From contig JAGCJE010000073.1 in NCBI GenBank assembly GCA_017648225.1, forward strand, positions 1-9,105: a DNA stretch of 9,105 nucleotides, given 5' to 3'. The position numbers and the translations under genes are program-made. Positions 1 to 7,224 of the stretch are shown piece by piece. A model generated the notes under the pieces. That model was not told the origin of the DNA, did not search any database, and worked only from the letters and a program-made list of their open reading frames with translations. The stretch comes from Kiritimatiellia bacterium (GTDB lineage Bacteria; Verrucomicrobiota; Kiritimatiellia; RFP12; UBA1067). Numbering within the stretch: the first letter of the stretch is position 1; each line of letters opens with the position of its first letter.

Positions 1-249
1 CGGAAGAACCGTTGCGGCCGCAAGAACGCCGCCGAGATGGGCGGCTCCGCCGGCCGCGGCTATGATGACCTTAAGTCCGCGCTCTTCGGCGGTTTTCGAA
101 TATTCGATCGCGACGTCCGGAGTGCGATGAGCGGAAATGACGCGCGTCTCGTACGCCACGCCGAATTTATCGAGCGTCTCGCACGCCTTCTTCACTAAGG
201 GCCAATCGGAATCGCTGCCCATTACAATACCTACGACTGCATCTGCCAT
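1..249 (-). CDS. purE: N5-carboxyaminoimidazole ribonucleotide mutase PurE, N-terminal half (cut by window edge)
   Basis: This is the first 83 residues of a class I PurE, which converts N5-CAIR to CAIR in de novo purine synthesis in the cytoplasm. The visible part carries the family hallmarks: the nucleotide-binding MGSDSDW at residues 10-16, the SAHRTP segment at 39-44 with the conserved His41, and the glycine/alanine loop AAAGGAAHLGG at 64-74. Full-length PurE is about 160 residues, so roughly half lies beyond base 1. The ATG is preceded by AAAGGA about ten bases upstream, which fixes the start. It lies 45 bases downstream of the acyltransferase gene on the same strand, so it is probably co-transcribed with it although the functions look unrelated. 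PurK often sits next to PurE, but here it could only be outside the window. Confidence 0.96.
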   Translation of the reverse strand, partial: MADAVVGIVMGSDSDWPLVKKACETLDKFGVAYETRVISAHRTPDVAIEYSKTAEERGLKVIIAAAGGAAHLGGVLAAATVLP

Positions 250-294
250 TTTTATAATCCTTTCGTTAATTTTCAACAGTGAATAAAACAGTTT

Positions 295-927
295 TCATTC
301 CAGTATCGAGGCGGGATTGCCGTAAACGGTGACGCCCGGCGCGACATCGGTAAAAACCGACGAAAGCGCGCCGACGACCGCGCCCGCGCCGATTCTGCGA
401 CGTGGGGTTACGACCGCCCCGGGATAGACTACGGAGCATTCTTCCATCACCACCGAGCCGCCTATCGCGCACTGGGCGTAAACATGGGTAAAGTCGCCGA
501 GAACGCTGTCGTGCCCGACCGATGAATTGTGGAAAACGCACGAGTGGCGGCCTATTTTCACATCGGCGGTCAAAGTCGCGTTGGGCGCGATGAACGATCC
601 TTCTCCGATTTCGACGTTCGGCCCTACGGTCGCCGTACGGTGGACTACGGAAACGAAACGCCCTCCGCGCGATTCAATCGCCTCGACGCATTTTTTCCGC
701 ACGCCGACGGACCCTATCGCCGTTATGAAAACGTCATCATCCTTAATCTCGTAACCGGCTATGCCGCCCAATACGGGCGGATAGGAATCGAACCGGTCGA
801 GCGCCGCGGGATTGTCGTCGAGAAAACCCGCGACCGAAAAATCGGACCCGAACCCGACGGCCTCTCCGGCGGCCGCGAACATTTCGCGACCGAATCCGCC
901 CGCGCCGATTATGACGAGATTCTTCAT
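295..927 (-). CDS. PglD/NeuD-type sugar O/N-acyltransferase (left-handed beta-helix)
   Basis: A 210-residue acyltransferase of the PglD/NeuD family, cytoplasmic enzymes that acylate amino sugars or sialic-acid-like sugars bound for surface glycans. The N-terminal Rossmann-like half opens with the nucleotide-binding loop IIGAGGFGRE (residues 6-15). The C-terminal half, from about residue 92, shows hexapeptide-repeat periodicity (VGPNVEIGEGSFIAPNATL and onward) and ends with the usual VYGNPA at 201-206. His139 in SVGHDSVLG aligns with the proposed catalytic base of PglD. I chose the ATG at 927, not an upstream in-frame start, because the Rossmann loop should begin within a few residues and because ATGA overlap with the carrier-protein stop implies translational coupling. 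No partner sugar aminotransferase, dehydratase or glycosyltransferase is visible, so the sugar substrate is unknown. The coupled carrier protein suggests the donor could be acyl-ACP instead of acetyl-CoA (inference). Confidence 0.88.
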   Translation of the reverse strand: MKNLVIIGAGGFGREMFAAAGEAVGFGSDFSVAGFLDDNPAALDRFDSYPPVLGGIAGYEIKDDDVFITAIGSVGVRKKCVEAIESRGGRFVSVVHRTATVGPNVEIGEGSFIAPNATLTADVKIGRHSCVFHNSSVGHDSVLGDFTHVYAQCAIGGSVVMEECSVVYPGAVVTPRRRIGAGAVVGALSSVFTDVAPGVTVYGNPASILE

Positions 928-1145
928 CTGAGAACTCTCTCCATCAGCGTCCGGACATCGCCGAAGGAATTGAGTTCCTTCAGAGAGACATCGCATCCGT
1001 AGTGCTGCATCAAAGCGACTTTAAGCGCAAAACACGTAAGCGAACCCCAAAGCGGAGTCTGACGGTAATCGTCGGAAGAGGTTATGGAATCAACCTCTAA
1101 AACGCCCGACAGACGATTTAAAAATTCTTTTTGGCTCTCATTCAT
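924..1145 (-). CDS. Acyl carrier protein-like protein (73 aa)
   Basis: A small acidic helical protein with the layout of an acyl carrier protein. The predicted phosphopantetheine-attachment serine is Ser35 in LWGSL, at the normal depth (about residue 36). The usual Asp before it is Gly, giving GSL in place of DSL. Downstream helices ALKVALMQHYG and DVRTLMERVL match ACP helices II and IV. I place the start at ATG 1145: a longer frame reaches a GTG at 1199, but the promoter -10 box ends only five bases before that GTG, so a transcript would start at or inside it. No convincing Shine-Dalgarno precedes ATG 1145. The gene overlaps the acyltransferase by ATGA, so the two are probably made in step. 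Such stand-alone carrier proteins are common in surface-polysaccharide loci and need not serve fatty-acid synthesis. The family call is fair; the function is inferred. Confidence 0.72.
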   Translation of the reverse strand: MNESQKEFLNRLSGVLEVDSITSSDDYRQTPLWGSLTCFALKVALMQHYGCDVSLKELNSFGDVRTLMERVLR

Positions 1146-1203
1146 CGGATTATGGGATTTCAACACTCTGCCGCCGCAGATCCTGTATTCTCGATACACG
1201 GCT

Positions 1204-1232
1204 ATTATACCACTTTACCTCGCAAAATAAAA
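1204..1232 (-). promoter_or_regulatory. Promoter of the ACP-acyltransferase-purE unit (extended -10)
   Basis: On the minus strand there is a consensus TATAAT (1204-1209) preceded by TG and one base, giving TGGTATAAT, an extended -10 motif. The hexamer at -35 with a 17-bp spacer, TTTTAT (1227-1232), is poor, which extended -10 promoters tolerate. Predicted transcription starts near 1197, giving a leader of about 50 bases before the ATG at 1145. Confidence 0.6.
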
Positions 1233-1284
1233 GTCGGCCGCGCTTGAAAAAAAACGCGCCCCGGAAGTCCGGCATCCGGAACGC

Positions 1285-1313
1285 TTGCAAGTGACATCAA
1301 TATAATGTATAGT
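1285..1313 (+). promoter_or_regulatory. Promoter of the exported alpha/beta hydrolase
   Basis: TTGCAA (1285-1290) and TATAGT (1308-1313) are separated by exactly 17 bp, a good sigma-70-type match. A second TATAAT at 1301-1306 has no -35 at workable spacing. Just upstream lies a perfect inverted repeat TCCGG-CAT-CCGGA (1268-1280), which could be an operator or an upstream hairpin. The predicted start near 1320 leaves a leader of about 83 bases. Confidence 0.6.
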
Positions 1314-1322
1314 ATGAGACAA

Positions 1323-1395
1323 CAGATCTGAGGCCAAGTTCAACCCGGAGGGAAAACCCGCCTCCAAACAATCCGGATCAATCAAAATCTGAAGG
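1323..1395 (+). other. Structured 5' leader of the hydrolase mRNA
   Basis: The leader holds a hairpin, GGAGGG (1347-1352) facing CCTCC (1361-1365) across an A-rich loop, so a strong Shine-Dalgarno-like sequence is buried 40 bases before the gene. CAGAT (1323-1327) can pair with ATCTG (1387-1391), which closes the whole leader and reaches the first base of the real ribosome-binding site GAAGG (1391-1395). ATCCGGAT (1371-1378) is also self-complementary. I do not recognise a known riboswitch class. The structure is seen in the sequence; regulation is only a possibility. Confidence 0.4.
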
Positions 1396-1402
1396 CAAAA
1401 CC

Positions 1403-2302
1403 ATGAACGTAAAAGCTATATCCGCCGCGCTCGCCGTATCCGTAGGCGCGATCCTGAACCCCGCAGAGGGCGACACCCTGAAGAACGTTTCCGGAGCGGC
1501 GGAAATTCCGTCCGCGGACGGGGGCTCTCCGCTCAAGGCGCGCGTAAAGCGCTCTTCGCTCCGCGAAAAGATCGCAAAATCGTGCAAAATCACGGGTGAG
1601 GACGTATGGTACGGCTACCGCAGAATAAAGTTCGATTTCAACGGACGCAAGGCGTGGATCGTCGAGCCGCCGGCAGCCCCGGCCGAAGGGACGCCGTGGA
1701 CGTGGACCATGCAGTGGGCCGAAGCGTTCGTCACCCGCACGGGAGTACCCGATCTTCTCGCTCGCGGCTACCATCACGTGACGATCGACCTTTTCGACAC
1801 GAGGATGGACGAAGCCGGGCTCAAGGCGGCGGCGGAATATCAGAAGTTTCTTGTAGGGGAGCTGGGCTTCGCGGCGAAGGCGAATCTCGTCGGAATGAGC
1901 TGGGGCGGATTTTTCTCGACGCGTTACGCCGCCGAACACCCCGAAAACGTCCGCAGGATATACCTCGACGCTCCCCTTCTCAATTTTGACGGATTCGGAA
2001 ATCCCGACTACGGCCGCATAGGCGTCTGGGCCGACCGGAAACCGGCGGACGGAGTCTGGACCGCGAATCCCGAAATGCCGATCAACAAGGCGGTTAAAAT
2101 CGCAAAGGCGAAAATCCCCGTCCTGCTCATTTACGGCTGCGCCGACACCGTCGTTCCCGTTTCGCAGAACTGCAGAATCTTCGCCGCGCGCTTCAAGGCC
2201 GCCGGTGGAGAGATTTCCGAGATCCCGCGCGGTCTTTTCGGGCACCACCCCCACGGCCTCGATCCCGACAGCACCGGACCGATAGTCGATTTCTTTCAGT
2301 GA
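1403..2302 (+). CDS. Exported alpha/beta hydrolase, probable esterase
   Basis: A 299-residue alpha/beta-hydrolase-fold protein. A short hydrophobic N-terminus (residues about 5-20, AISAALAVSVGAIL) followed by AEG looks like a signal peptide. The nucleophile elbow is GMSWGG with Ser166. The acid is Asp248 in YGCADTVVPV. The histidine is one of His281, His282 or His284 in FGHHPHG near the C-terminus. The order and spacing fit a Ser-Asp-His triad. GAAGG seven bases before the ATG is the ribosome-binding site. The gene has its own promoter and structured leader and runs towards the rhamnosidase operon with only 18 bases between the two stop codons. The neighbourhood suggests that it removes ester groups from plant polysaccharide or its fragments, but the substrate cannot be read from sequence. 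An aminopeptidase-like or general carboxylesterase role is also possible. Confidence 0.85.
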   Translation: MNVKAISAALAVSVGAILNPAEGDTLKNVSGAAEIPSADGGSPLKARVKRSSLREKIAKSCKITGEDVWYGYRRIKFDFNGRKAWIVEPPAAPAEGTPWTWTMQWAEAFVTRTGVPDLLARGYHHVTIDLFDTRMDEAGLKAAAEYQKFLVGELGFAAKANLVGMSWGGFFSTRYAAEHPENVRRIYLDAPLLNFDGFGNPDYGRIGVWADRKPADGVWTANPEMPINKAVKIAKAKIPVLLIYGCADTVVPVSQNCRIFAARFKAAGGEISEIPRGLFGHHPHGLDPDSTGPIVDFFQ

Positions 2303-2320
2303 CGCGGATCAGACATTCCG

Positions 2321-4804
2321 TTACAGATCGATGACGTTTCCGCCGGCGGAAAGGGCCATTTTCCGACCACCCCACGCGAACGTTCCGGGGACGGGCGTGA
2401 CGACTTTCCCATAGACCCTGCCGCCGTCGAACCTGAGATCGACTTCAATCCACCCGTCAGGATGCGGATGGCGTGACTTTATATCTTTAAGCCCGCCCGG
2501 CTGCGGCGCGACGAGGACCCGCCTGAACCACGGCGCGTCGGACTTGACGCCCGCGAGAGCCGTCTGCATGAACCAGATCGGATGAGCGCCCCAGGCGTGG
2601 CAGTCGCTCCGCGGCTCGACTGCGGCGGTTTCGGGGCTTTCGAGAAGCGTGGTCACGCCGCTTTTGACGTAACCGCGCCAGAGATCGAGACGCCTGATGA
2701 ACAAATCCGCCCTGGAGTATTTGAAATACGCTTCAAAAAGATAATATGAGAAATAAACGGTGCAACGCTTAAGATCCTCATCCTCGACAAGATGGCGGAA
2801 AGCCGTCCGGGCTTTTTCGGGAGGCAGAGCGTCGGCGAGAAGCGCCAGGGCCTGAGCGTGTTCAGAAAAATCCTTCCGCTCCGGCGTATCGGCCAAAATG
2901 CCGCGCTTTTCATCCCAGAACTTCGCTACGATCGCCCTGTTGAGTTTTTCGCGCTTCTCGTCCCAGTACGCCGCCTGAAGAGCGTTCCCGAGGGCGCGTT
3001 CGACCAGCGCGGCCGATCTCATCGCAAGCGACCAGAAAAGATTTATTTCGGCATTCACGCCTTCGCCGTATCTGCCGCCCGGGGGCGTACCCACTTTGAG
3101 CCATCCGTCGACCCAGTCCATAAACTGCCAGCCGGGCATGTTTTCGAGAAGCCCTTCGGAATTTTCGTAGTACTCGATGCCCGCCATAGTCTTGCGGATT
3201 CCCGGCAGACGAGCCCTCAGCCACTTTTCGTTCGTGTGGTGCATGACGTAATCGCCGTACATCAGCAGATAGCACAACGTGTATGTCGCTCCCTCCTGGA
3301 TGCCGCGCGTGGGCCAGTTGAACGGAATCATGCCGTCGTCGCGCTGGGCCTTGTCGTAGAGCTCGATGGCGCGGCGGATCATCCTGTCGTCGCGCGAAAG
3401 CGCCGAAAGGACGAGAAGCTGGACGCGCGTGTCGCCGGGATACATCTGCTGCTCGTAATACGGACAGTCGAAAAGCATCTCATGACAGCACATCTGCATT
3501 GCGCGCGCGCAGATGCGGCGTATATCCCGCATCGAAGGATCCTGGGCGGAGGCGAACGAGCTCTCCATCTCGAGAGGATAGCGGGTCTCGATAAGTTTCA
3601 TCGACCGGATTTCAAGCGGTTCGTCGCCGGTTTCTATATCGATGCGGCACCAAAGTCCGCATCGGAACCACGGGGTCGAGAACACCGCTCTGGCGCGCCC
3701 GTCGGAAACGAAATTGTCGCCGTAGCCTTCGAGATACTTTCCGACGATAGCGCTTCGGTCGCCCTTGCGCTTCGTTTCGGCGCTGCGGGCCGATTCGGTC
3801 CAGCACCACGCAAGCCGCGCGCCCTTTCCGCCGGAGACTACGAGCTCGGGATATGCGCAGATGTAGCGTCCGAGGTGCCATGCGGCCTGAAGTTTCGTCT
3901 TCGGCGGTATCGTCAGAGTCCTGCCGTCCTTAAGAAGCGCGTTGAATCCCGCCACCATCGCATTGCGCGTTTCGCTCTCCGCGTAAACGTGCGGCTTGCG
4001 CCAACCGGCCTCGCCGGTAACGGCTCTTACAGTTCCCGGCGAGACGGCGCGATGCAGCTGATCGGGCATATCCGACGGGAAGAGCATCCACCCTTTGGTC
4101 CTAAGCCCGAAAAAGAAGAGTTTGTGCCTCTCTTTCCCCGCGGGCCCGCGCACGACGGCCGGTTTTTCCCACTTATCGGGAATATCGTCGTAAGGCCCCG
4201 TGCCGGTCACGGTGAACTGCGAGCCGGTCCCCCAAACACTGTTGCTGGATCCGCACGGAACGAGATCGGTTGTCCTGCCGACCTCCCAGTTTCCCTTTCC
4301 TGTGGTAAGAACGGAGTCGTAGACGCCGTAGGATTTCAGAATAAAACCGCCGCGCCATGAAAGCTGAGCGAGAGGTGCGGCGTCCTGAGTCTTCCAGACG
4401 ACGGCTTCGAGAACGTGTTCTCCGGGATCGAGCGTCAGCGCGTATGTCTGATACTGCCAGTCCTCCACGGTCGACCTATTCGGCCCGCAGGCGACGAACT
4501 CGCCGTCGCAGAGGAGATGGAAACGCTCGTCCGCCGAAACGTCTATAAGCACCTCGGGCTTGTCTTTCCCGACGGTAAACCTGTTCCTGAAACGCAGGAA
4601 CCTCGGCTTTGGGGCGTATATCTCGTCTTTCAGCTCCGGATGCCATATCCACGAGGCCTCGTCGATCGAATCCGTCCGGCGCAGGAGGTTTATGTTGCCT
4701 CGCGTATACTCCGGATCGCGCATCACGCGCTCGACCTTTACGTCGGCGTTCGCGAAAAAAGATCCGGCCAAAAGCGACGCGACGACGATCACCTTGTTTT
4801 TCAT
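2321..4804 (-). CDS. Secreted GH78 alpha-L-rhamnosidase
   Basis: An 827-residue glycoside hydrolase of family GH78, which releases terminal alpha-L-rhamnose from pectic side chains or rhamnosides by inversion. Residues 1-20 are a signal peptide ending FFANA before DVKVE. The N-terminal part (about 50-160) resembles the beta-sandwich found before GH78 domains, with SADERFHLLCDGEFVACGP at 90-108. The catalytic (alpha/alpha)6 barrel occupies roughly residues 420-750. DCPYYEQQMYPGD at 446-458 places Asp446, Glu451 and Asp458 with the same +5 and +12 spacing as the acidic triad of characterised GH78 enzymes. Glu722 in LLESPE, 271 residues after Glu451, is the candidate base. SDCHAWGAHP (733-742) matches the region closing the barrel, and a beta-sandwich tail follows. 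The usual Arg and Trp of the DCP motif are replaced by Tyr and Pro. GTGGAAA precedes the ATG. It is the last gene of the operon, 36 bases after the esterase. Confidence 0.9.
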   Translation of the reverse strand: MKNKVIVVASLLAGSFFANADVKVERVMRDPEYTRGNINLLRRTDSIDEASWIWHPELKDEIYAPKPRFLRFRNRFTVGKDKPEVLIDVSADERFHLLCDGEFVACGPNRSTVEDWQYQTYALTLDPGEHVLEAVVWKTQDAAPLAQLSWRGGFILKSYGVYDSVLTTGKGNWEVGRTTDLVPCGSSNSVWGTGSQFTVTGTGPYDDIPDKWEKPAVVRGPAGKERHKLFFFGLRTKGWMLFPSDMPDQLHRAVSPGTVRAVTGEAGWRKPHVYAESETRNAMVAGFNALLKDGRTLTIPPKTKLQAAWHLGRYICAYPELVVSGGKGARLAWCWTESARSAETKRKGDRSAIVGKYLEGYGDNFVSDGRARAVFSTPWFRCGLWCRIDIETGDEPLEIRSMKLIETRYPLEMESSFASAQDPSMRDIRRICARAMQMCCHEMLFDCPYYEQQMYPGDTRVQLLVLSALSRDDRMIRRAIELYDKAQRDDGMIPFNWPTRGIQEGATYTLCYLLMYGDYVMHHTNEKWLRARLPGIRKTMAGIEYYENSEGLLENMPGWQFMDWVDGWLKVGTPPGGRYGEGVNAEINLFWSLAMRSAALVERALGNALQAAYWDEKREKLNRAIVAKFWDEKRGILADTPERKDFSEHAQALALLADALPPEKARTAFRHLVEDEDLKRCTVYFSYYLFEAYFKYSRADLFIRRLDLWRGYVKSGVTTLLESPETAAVEPRSDCHAWGAHPIWFMQTALAGVKSDAPWFRRVLVAPQPGGLKDIKSRHPHPDGWIEVDLRFDGGRVYGKVVTPVPGTFAWGGRKMALSAGGNVIDL

Positions 4805-4840
4805 ATTTCGATTTCCACTTTTATTCAGAAAACGATAAAT

Positions 4841-5716
4841 TCAGTCTGCCGGACAGAATTTCATCTGCACGAGCCAGCGCCAGATCATTTCCTTCCACTC
4901 GGCCGCCGGAGTCCCCGGTTCGGCCTTCGACCAAAGGTCATGACCACGCGTCGCCAAAATATGCATTTCAACGGGGACTTTCATCGCATGGAGTTTCTCG
5001 TACATGCGGATACTGGCCATCGGCGTATGGTGATCAGCATCGCCATGCATCAAAAAGACGGGAGGAATTGTTCCTTCGAACTTGAACTCATCATTGGGCT
5101 TGGGATACTTGGGACTCCTTAAGACATACGCCGGGAAACATGCAACGACATAGTTGATGTTGCACGGCAGACTGTCAATCTCGTCAATACCCTCATACTT
5201 CTTCGTCTCGGAAGATACCGCCATCAAAAGCGCCTGATGCGCGGCGGCAGAAAACCCGTAAAAACCGATTTTATCGGGATTGACGCCATGCTTCGCCGCG
5301 CCGGCGCGAACGAGGCGCACCGCACGCTGCGCATCCTGCCATGCGGCGGTAAAGTAGGCTTTTTTCTTTGATCTCCCCGTGCGATAGTGAAGACGCACAA
5401 CCGTCAATCCTTTTTCAAGAAGCCAATCTTTGAAAAGACCAGACCCGTTGCCTTCGGGGCTCCAGGCACAACGATTATACCCGCCGCCGCACGAAAGGAT
5501 CATCACCGCATCGGTCGTCTTGTTGGACGGAATGAACCATTCGATAAATGGCTCATTGTACTGATGCTCTTCCATATCCGGCACCTGTCCCTTCGGCCAA
5601 AGGTAAATGCGCTCGCCTACCGGCTCTCCGGCCAGGGGATCGACTTTGGCAGGTTCATCTGCGAATATCGCCATGCAAAAAGCGATGCCGGACAGTAATA
5701 CCATTGATTTCTTCAT
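4841..5716 (-). CDS. Exported alpha/beta hydrolase, acetyl-esterase-like
   Basis: A 291-residue hydrolase resembling the BD-FAE/acetyl-xylan-esterase-like branch of the alpha/beta-hydrolase fold. A signal peptide covers about residues 1-19 (MVLLSGIAFCMAIFA). CGGGY at 76-80 would form the oxyanion hole. The nucleophile elbow is GFSAAAH with Ser156, where most relatives have GFSAGGH. HGDAD gives acid Asp228, and RGHDLW gives His259. The W-DAQRAVRLVR helix (126-136) before the elbow is typical of this branch. Its ribosome-binding site GGAG lies inside the last codons of the pectate-lyase-like gene, with only four bases between the genes, so translation is probably coupled. Between a beta-helix polysaccharide protein and a rhamnosidase, a role in removing acetyl (or feruloyl) groups from pectin is the natural inference. 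Confidence 0.87.
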   Translation of the reverse strand: MKKSMVLLSGIAFCMAIFADEPAKVDPLAGEPVGERIYLWPKGQVPDMEEHQYNEPFIEWFIPSNKTTDAVMILSCGGGYNRCAWSPEGNGSGLFKDWLLEKGLTVVRLHYRTGRSKKKAYFTAAWQDAQRAVRLVRAGAAKHGVNPDKIGFYGFSAAAHQALLMAVSSETKKYEGIDEIDSLPCNINYVVACFPAYVLRSPKYPKPNDEFKFEGTIPPVFLMHGDADHHTPMASIRMYEKLHAMKVPVEMHILATRGHDLWSKAEPGTPAAEWKEMIWRWLVQMKFCPAD

Positions 5717-5720
5717 TTTT

Positions 5721-6863
5721 TTATTCTCCGAATTTTGTGATTTTGAGATTCTTCGCTCCGACTACGGGAAACTCCCCGTCGCCCCACGGCTGGTGCCATT
5801 TAAGGTAGCCGCGGAAACGGTTTTCGGGGTCGCTGACCGCCGTCACCAGCCTCGAGACGAGCGGCAAATGATGGCGGCCGCTCTCGTAATTGATCGAGCC
5901 GATTTCCACATTGCACGGCGATTGTCCGTGACCGAAAAGATTGGTGGTCGTCGTCGAGAGAATAACGCGGTTATGCTGGGCGACGATGTGCCCGATGGTC
6001 GAAAGATGCGTCGCGTCGTGAAAGACGACCCCCTCCTCGCAGTTATGCACATAAAGATAATTGGCGACAACATGTTCACCGAGAACGATGCCGTAGCGGA
6101 AACCCTGCACCGCGACATTGTCGATCACCTGGTTGTCGTTCTGATCGCCCGACATCATCAGCCCCACCGTATGGCACGGGTTGGGCTGGAGAGACTTGCC
6201 GAGAAGCGTGTCGCCGACATTGTCGTCAAGGCAGAACTGCGAATCGCGCACGATTGCGCGCGAAGAATTCTGGAGATTCACGCAGCCGCCGCGCGGATAC
6301 ATCACATCCTTGTCGAGATGCGCGCGGAATTCAAGATTCTTTATCGACACGAGCGCGACGGAAAAACGGCCGCGGCAGCTGTCGCCTTCGACTGTCGAGA
6401 GGATCGTCCACGGACGGGCGGTAGGGTCGCGCTCCTCCGGGGGCGTCCAGTCGGAAAAGAGACACGTATTGGGCATTCCCATGTTACCGAAACGCGTCGG
6501 GGTGTAATTCTGCTTCACCGCCTCCATCGGGCGCACTTGATAGGAATAAAGAAGCTTGCACGGCATCTCGCCCTCGAAAGCGATGTTAAGGCCCTTCTTG
6601 GGCGGAATCACCAGCTGCCCGCGGCAAGGCCGTCCGTCGACAAACTCTTTCGCGGGACGCGCGATGCGGTAGCCCTTGGGCGAATAGGGAATTATGATCT
6701 TGCCGCCGCCCTGCGCGGCCACCGCGTCGATCGCCGACTGGATAGCCGCCGTATCGTCGGTGACGCCGTCGCCCTTCGCGCCGAAATCGCGGACATTGAC
6801 CGCACCCTCCGCCGTCAGCGCAAAAGCGAACAGCGCAACGGTATTGACTAACACATTCTTCAT
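5721..6863 (-). CDS. Secreted Pectate_lyase_3-type right-handed beta-helix protein
   Basis: A 380-residue protein opening with a signal peptide (hydrophobic residues 5-18, then AEGAV) and directly followed by the signature NVRDFGAKGDGVTDDTAAI at 23-41, which is diagnostic of the Pectate_lyase_3 superfamily N-terminus. The remainder shows beta-helix rung character rich in Asn/Asp turns (for example SSRAIVRDSQFCLDDN and DNQVIDNVAVQGFRYG). Members include polygalacturonases, rhamnogalacturonan-active enzymes and phage tailspikes, so the exact activity on pectin is not settled. A strong AAGGAG lies seven bases before the ATG. It is the second gene of the minus-strand operon and is followed four bases later by the esterase. 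The length is within the family range and there is no sign of truncation. Confidence 0.85.
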   Translation of the reverse strand: MKNVLVNTVALFAFALTAEGAVNVRDFGAKGDGVTDDTAAIQSAIDAVAAQGGGKIIIPYSPKGYRIARPAKEFVDGRPCRGQLVIPPKKGLNIAFEGEMPCKLLYSYQVRPMEAVKQNYTPTRFGNMGMPNTCLFSDWTPPEERDPTARPWTILSTVEGDSCRGRFSVALVSIKNLEFRAHLDKDVMYPRGGCVNLQNSSRAIVRDSQFCLDDNVGDTLLGKSLQPNPCHTVGLMMSGDQNDNQVIDNVAVQGFRYGIVLGEHVVANYLYVHNCEEGVVFHDATHLSTIGHIVAQHNRVILSTTTTNLFGHGQSPCNVEIGSINYESGRHHLPLVSRLVTAVSDPENRFRGYLKWHQPWGDGEFPVVGAKNLKITKFGE

Positions 6864-6920
6864 TTTTTTCTCCTTATTTCTTTTCTCTTATCTTTCGTTA
6901 CCAGTCCCTAATCTCTCACC

Positions 6921-7208
6921 TCACGATACTACGATCGCCTCGGTTGCGTCCGGGGCGATCGGGTCGATGCGAACGGCATTGGCATTGGGCCAATCGTGCA
7001 GATTTTCTCCATGGTCGATCGAATCCCAAACGACATAGAGAACATGATCGTCGCCTTCATTCCCCTTTTCAAAAATTACCTTCGTCTGAAAACCTTCATG
7101 GCCTGAATAATGAAACGAGATATCACTGATCATACGTGCGAAGGACGATTGGGCTACCCCACCCCCGACTAAAAGTCCGACAAAAAGAGTTCGTAATTTC
7201 AGCTTCAT
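6921..7208 (-). CDS. Small exported protein of unknown function (95 aa)
   Basis: I do not recognise this protein. It starts MKLKLRTLFVGLLVGGGVA with a classic signal peptide ending near SSFA, then a mature part of about 70 residues with no cysteine, rich in Asp, His and Trp (VLYVVWDSIDHGENLHDW at 56-73). AGGA sits eight bases before the ATG at 7208. In-frame alternatives exist upstream (ATG 7217 and a TTG at 7268), but the TTG lies in the promoter and the ATG overlaps the AGGA. It is the first gene of the operon, 57 bases before the pectate-lyase-like gene. The mature part stops abruptly after ATEAIVVS and looks like the start of a larger secreted protein, so it may be a remnant of a longer gene; neither of the other two frames continues it. 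A short carbohydrate-binding or periplasmic accessory protein is the alternative. Confidence 0.55.
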   Translation of the reverse strand: MKLKLRTLFVGLLVGGGVAQSSFARMISDISFHYSGHEGFQTKVIFEKGNEGDDHVLYVVWDSIDHGENLHDWPNANAVRIDPIAPDATEAIVVS

Positions 7209-7224
7209 AAATAACATCCTATAG

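Noticed and set aside
1146..1199. N-terminal extension of the acyl carrier protein from GTG 1199
   Set aside because: The -10 box ends five bases before this codon, so the message would start at or after it, and the extra residues do not fit the carrier-protein fold.
1382..2254. Open frame of 290 codons on the minus strand
   Set aside because: Antisense to the hydrolase with an intact Ser-Asp-His arrangement; no motif in the antisense frame.
2303..2320. Terminator between the convergent hydrolase and rhamnosidase genes
   Set aside because: Only a weak four-pair hairpin (CGGA/TCCG) without a T-run is present in the 18-base gap.
2792..4360. Long open frame (522 codons) on the plus strand
   Set aside because: It lies wholly antisense to the GH78 gene, has arginine/proline-rich low-sense translation and no ribosome-binding site; it is a by-product of GC-rich codons.
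5607..6851. Open frame of 414 codons on the plus strand
   Set aside because: Antisense to the pectate-lyase-like gene, which has a signal peptide, signature motif and strong ribosome-binding site; the antisense translation has no recognisable domain.
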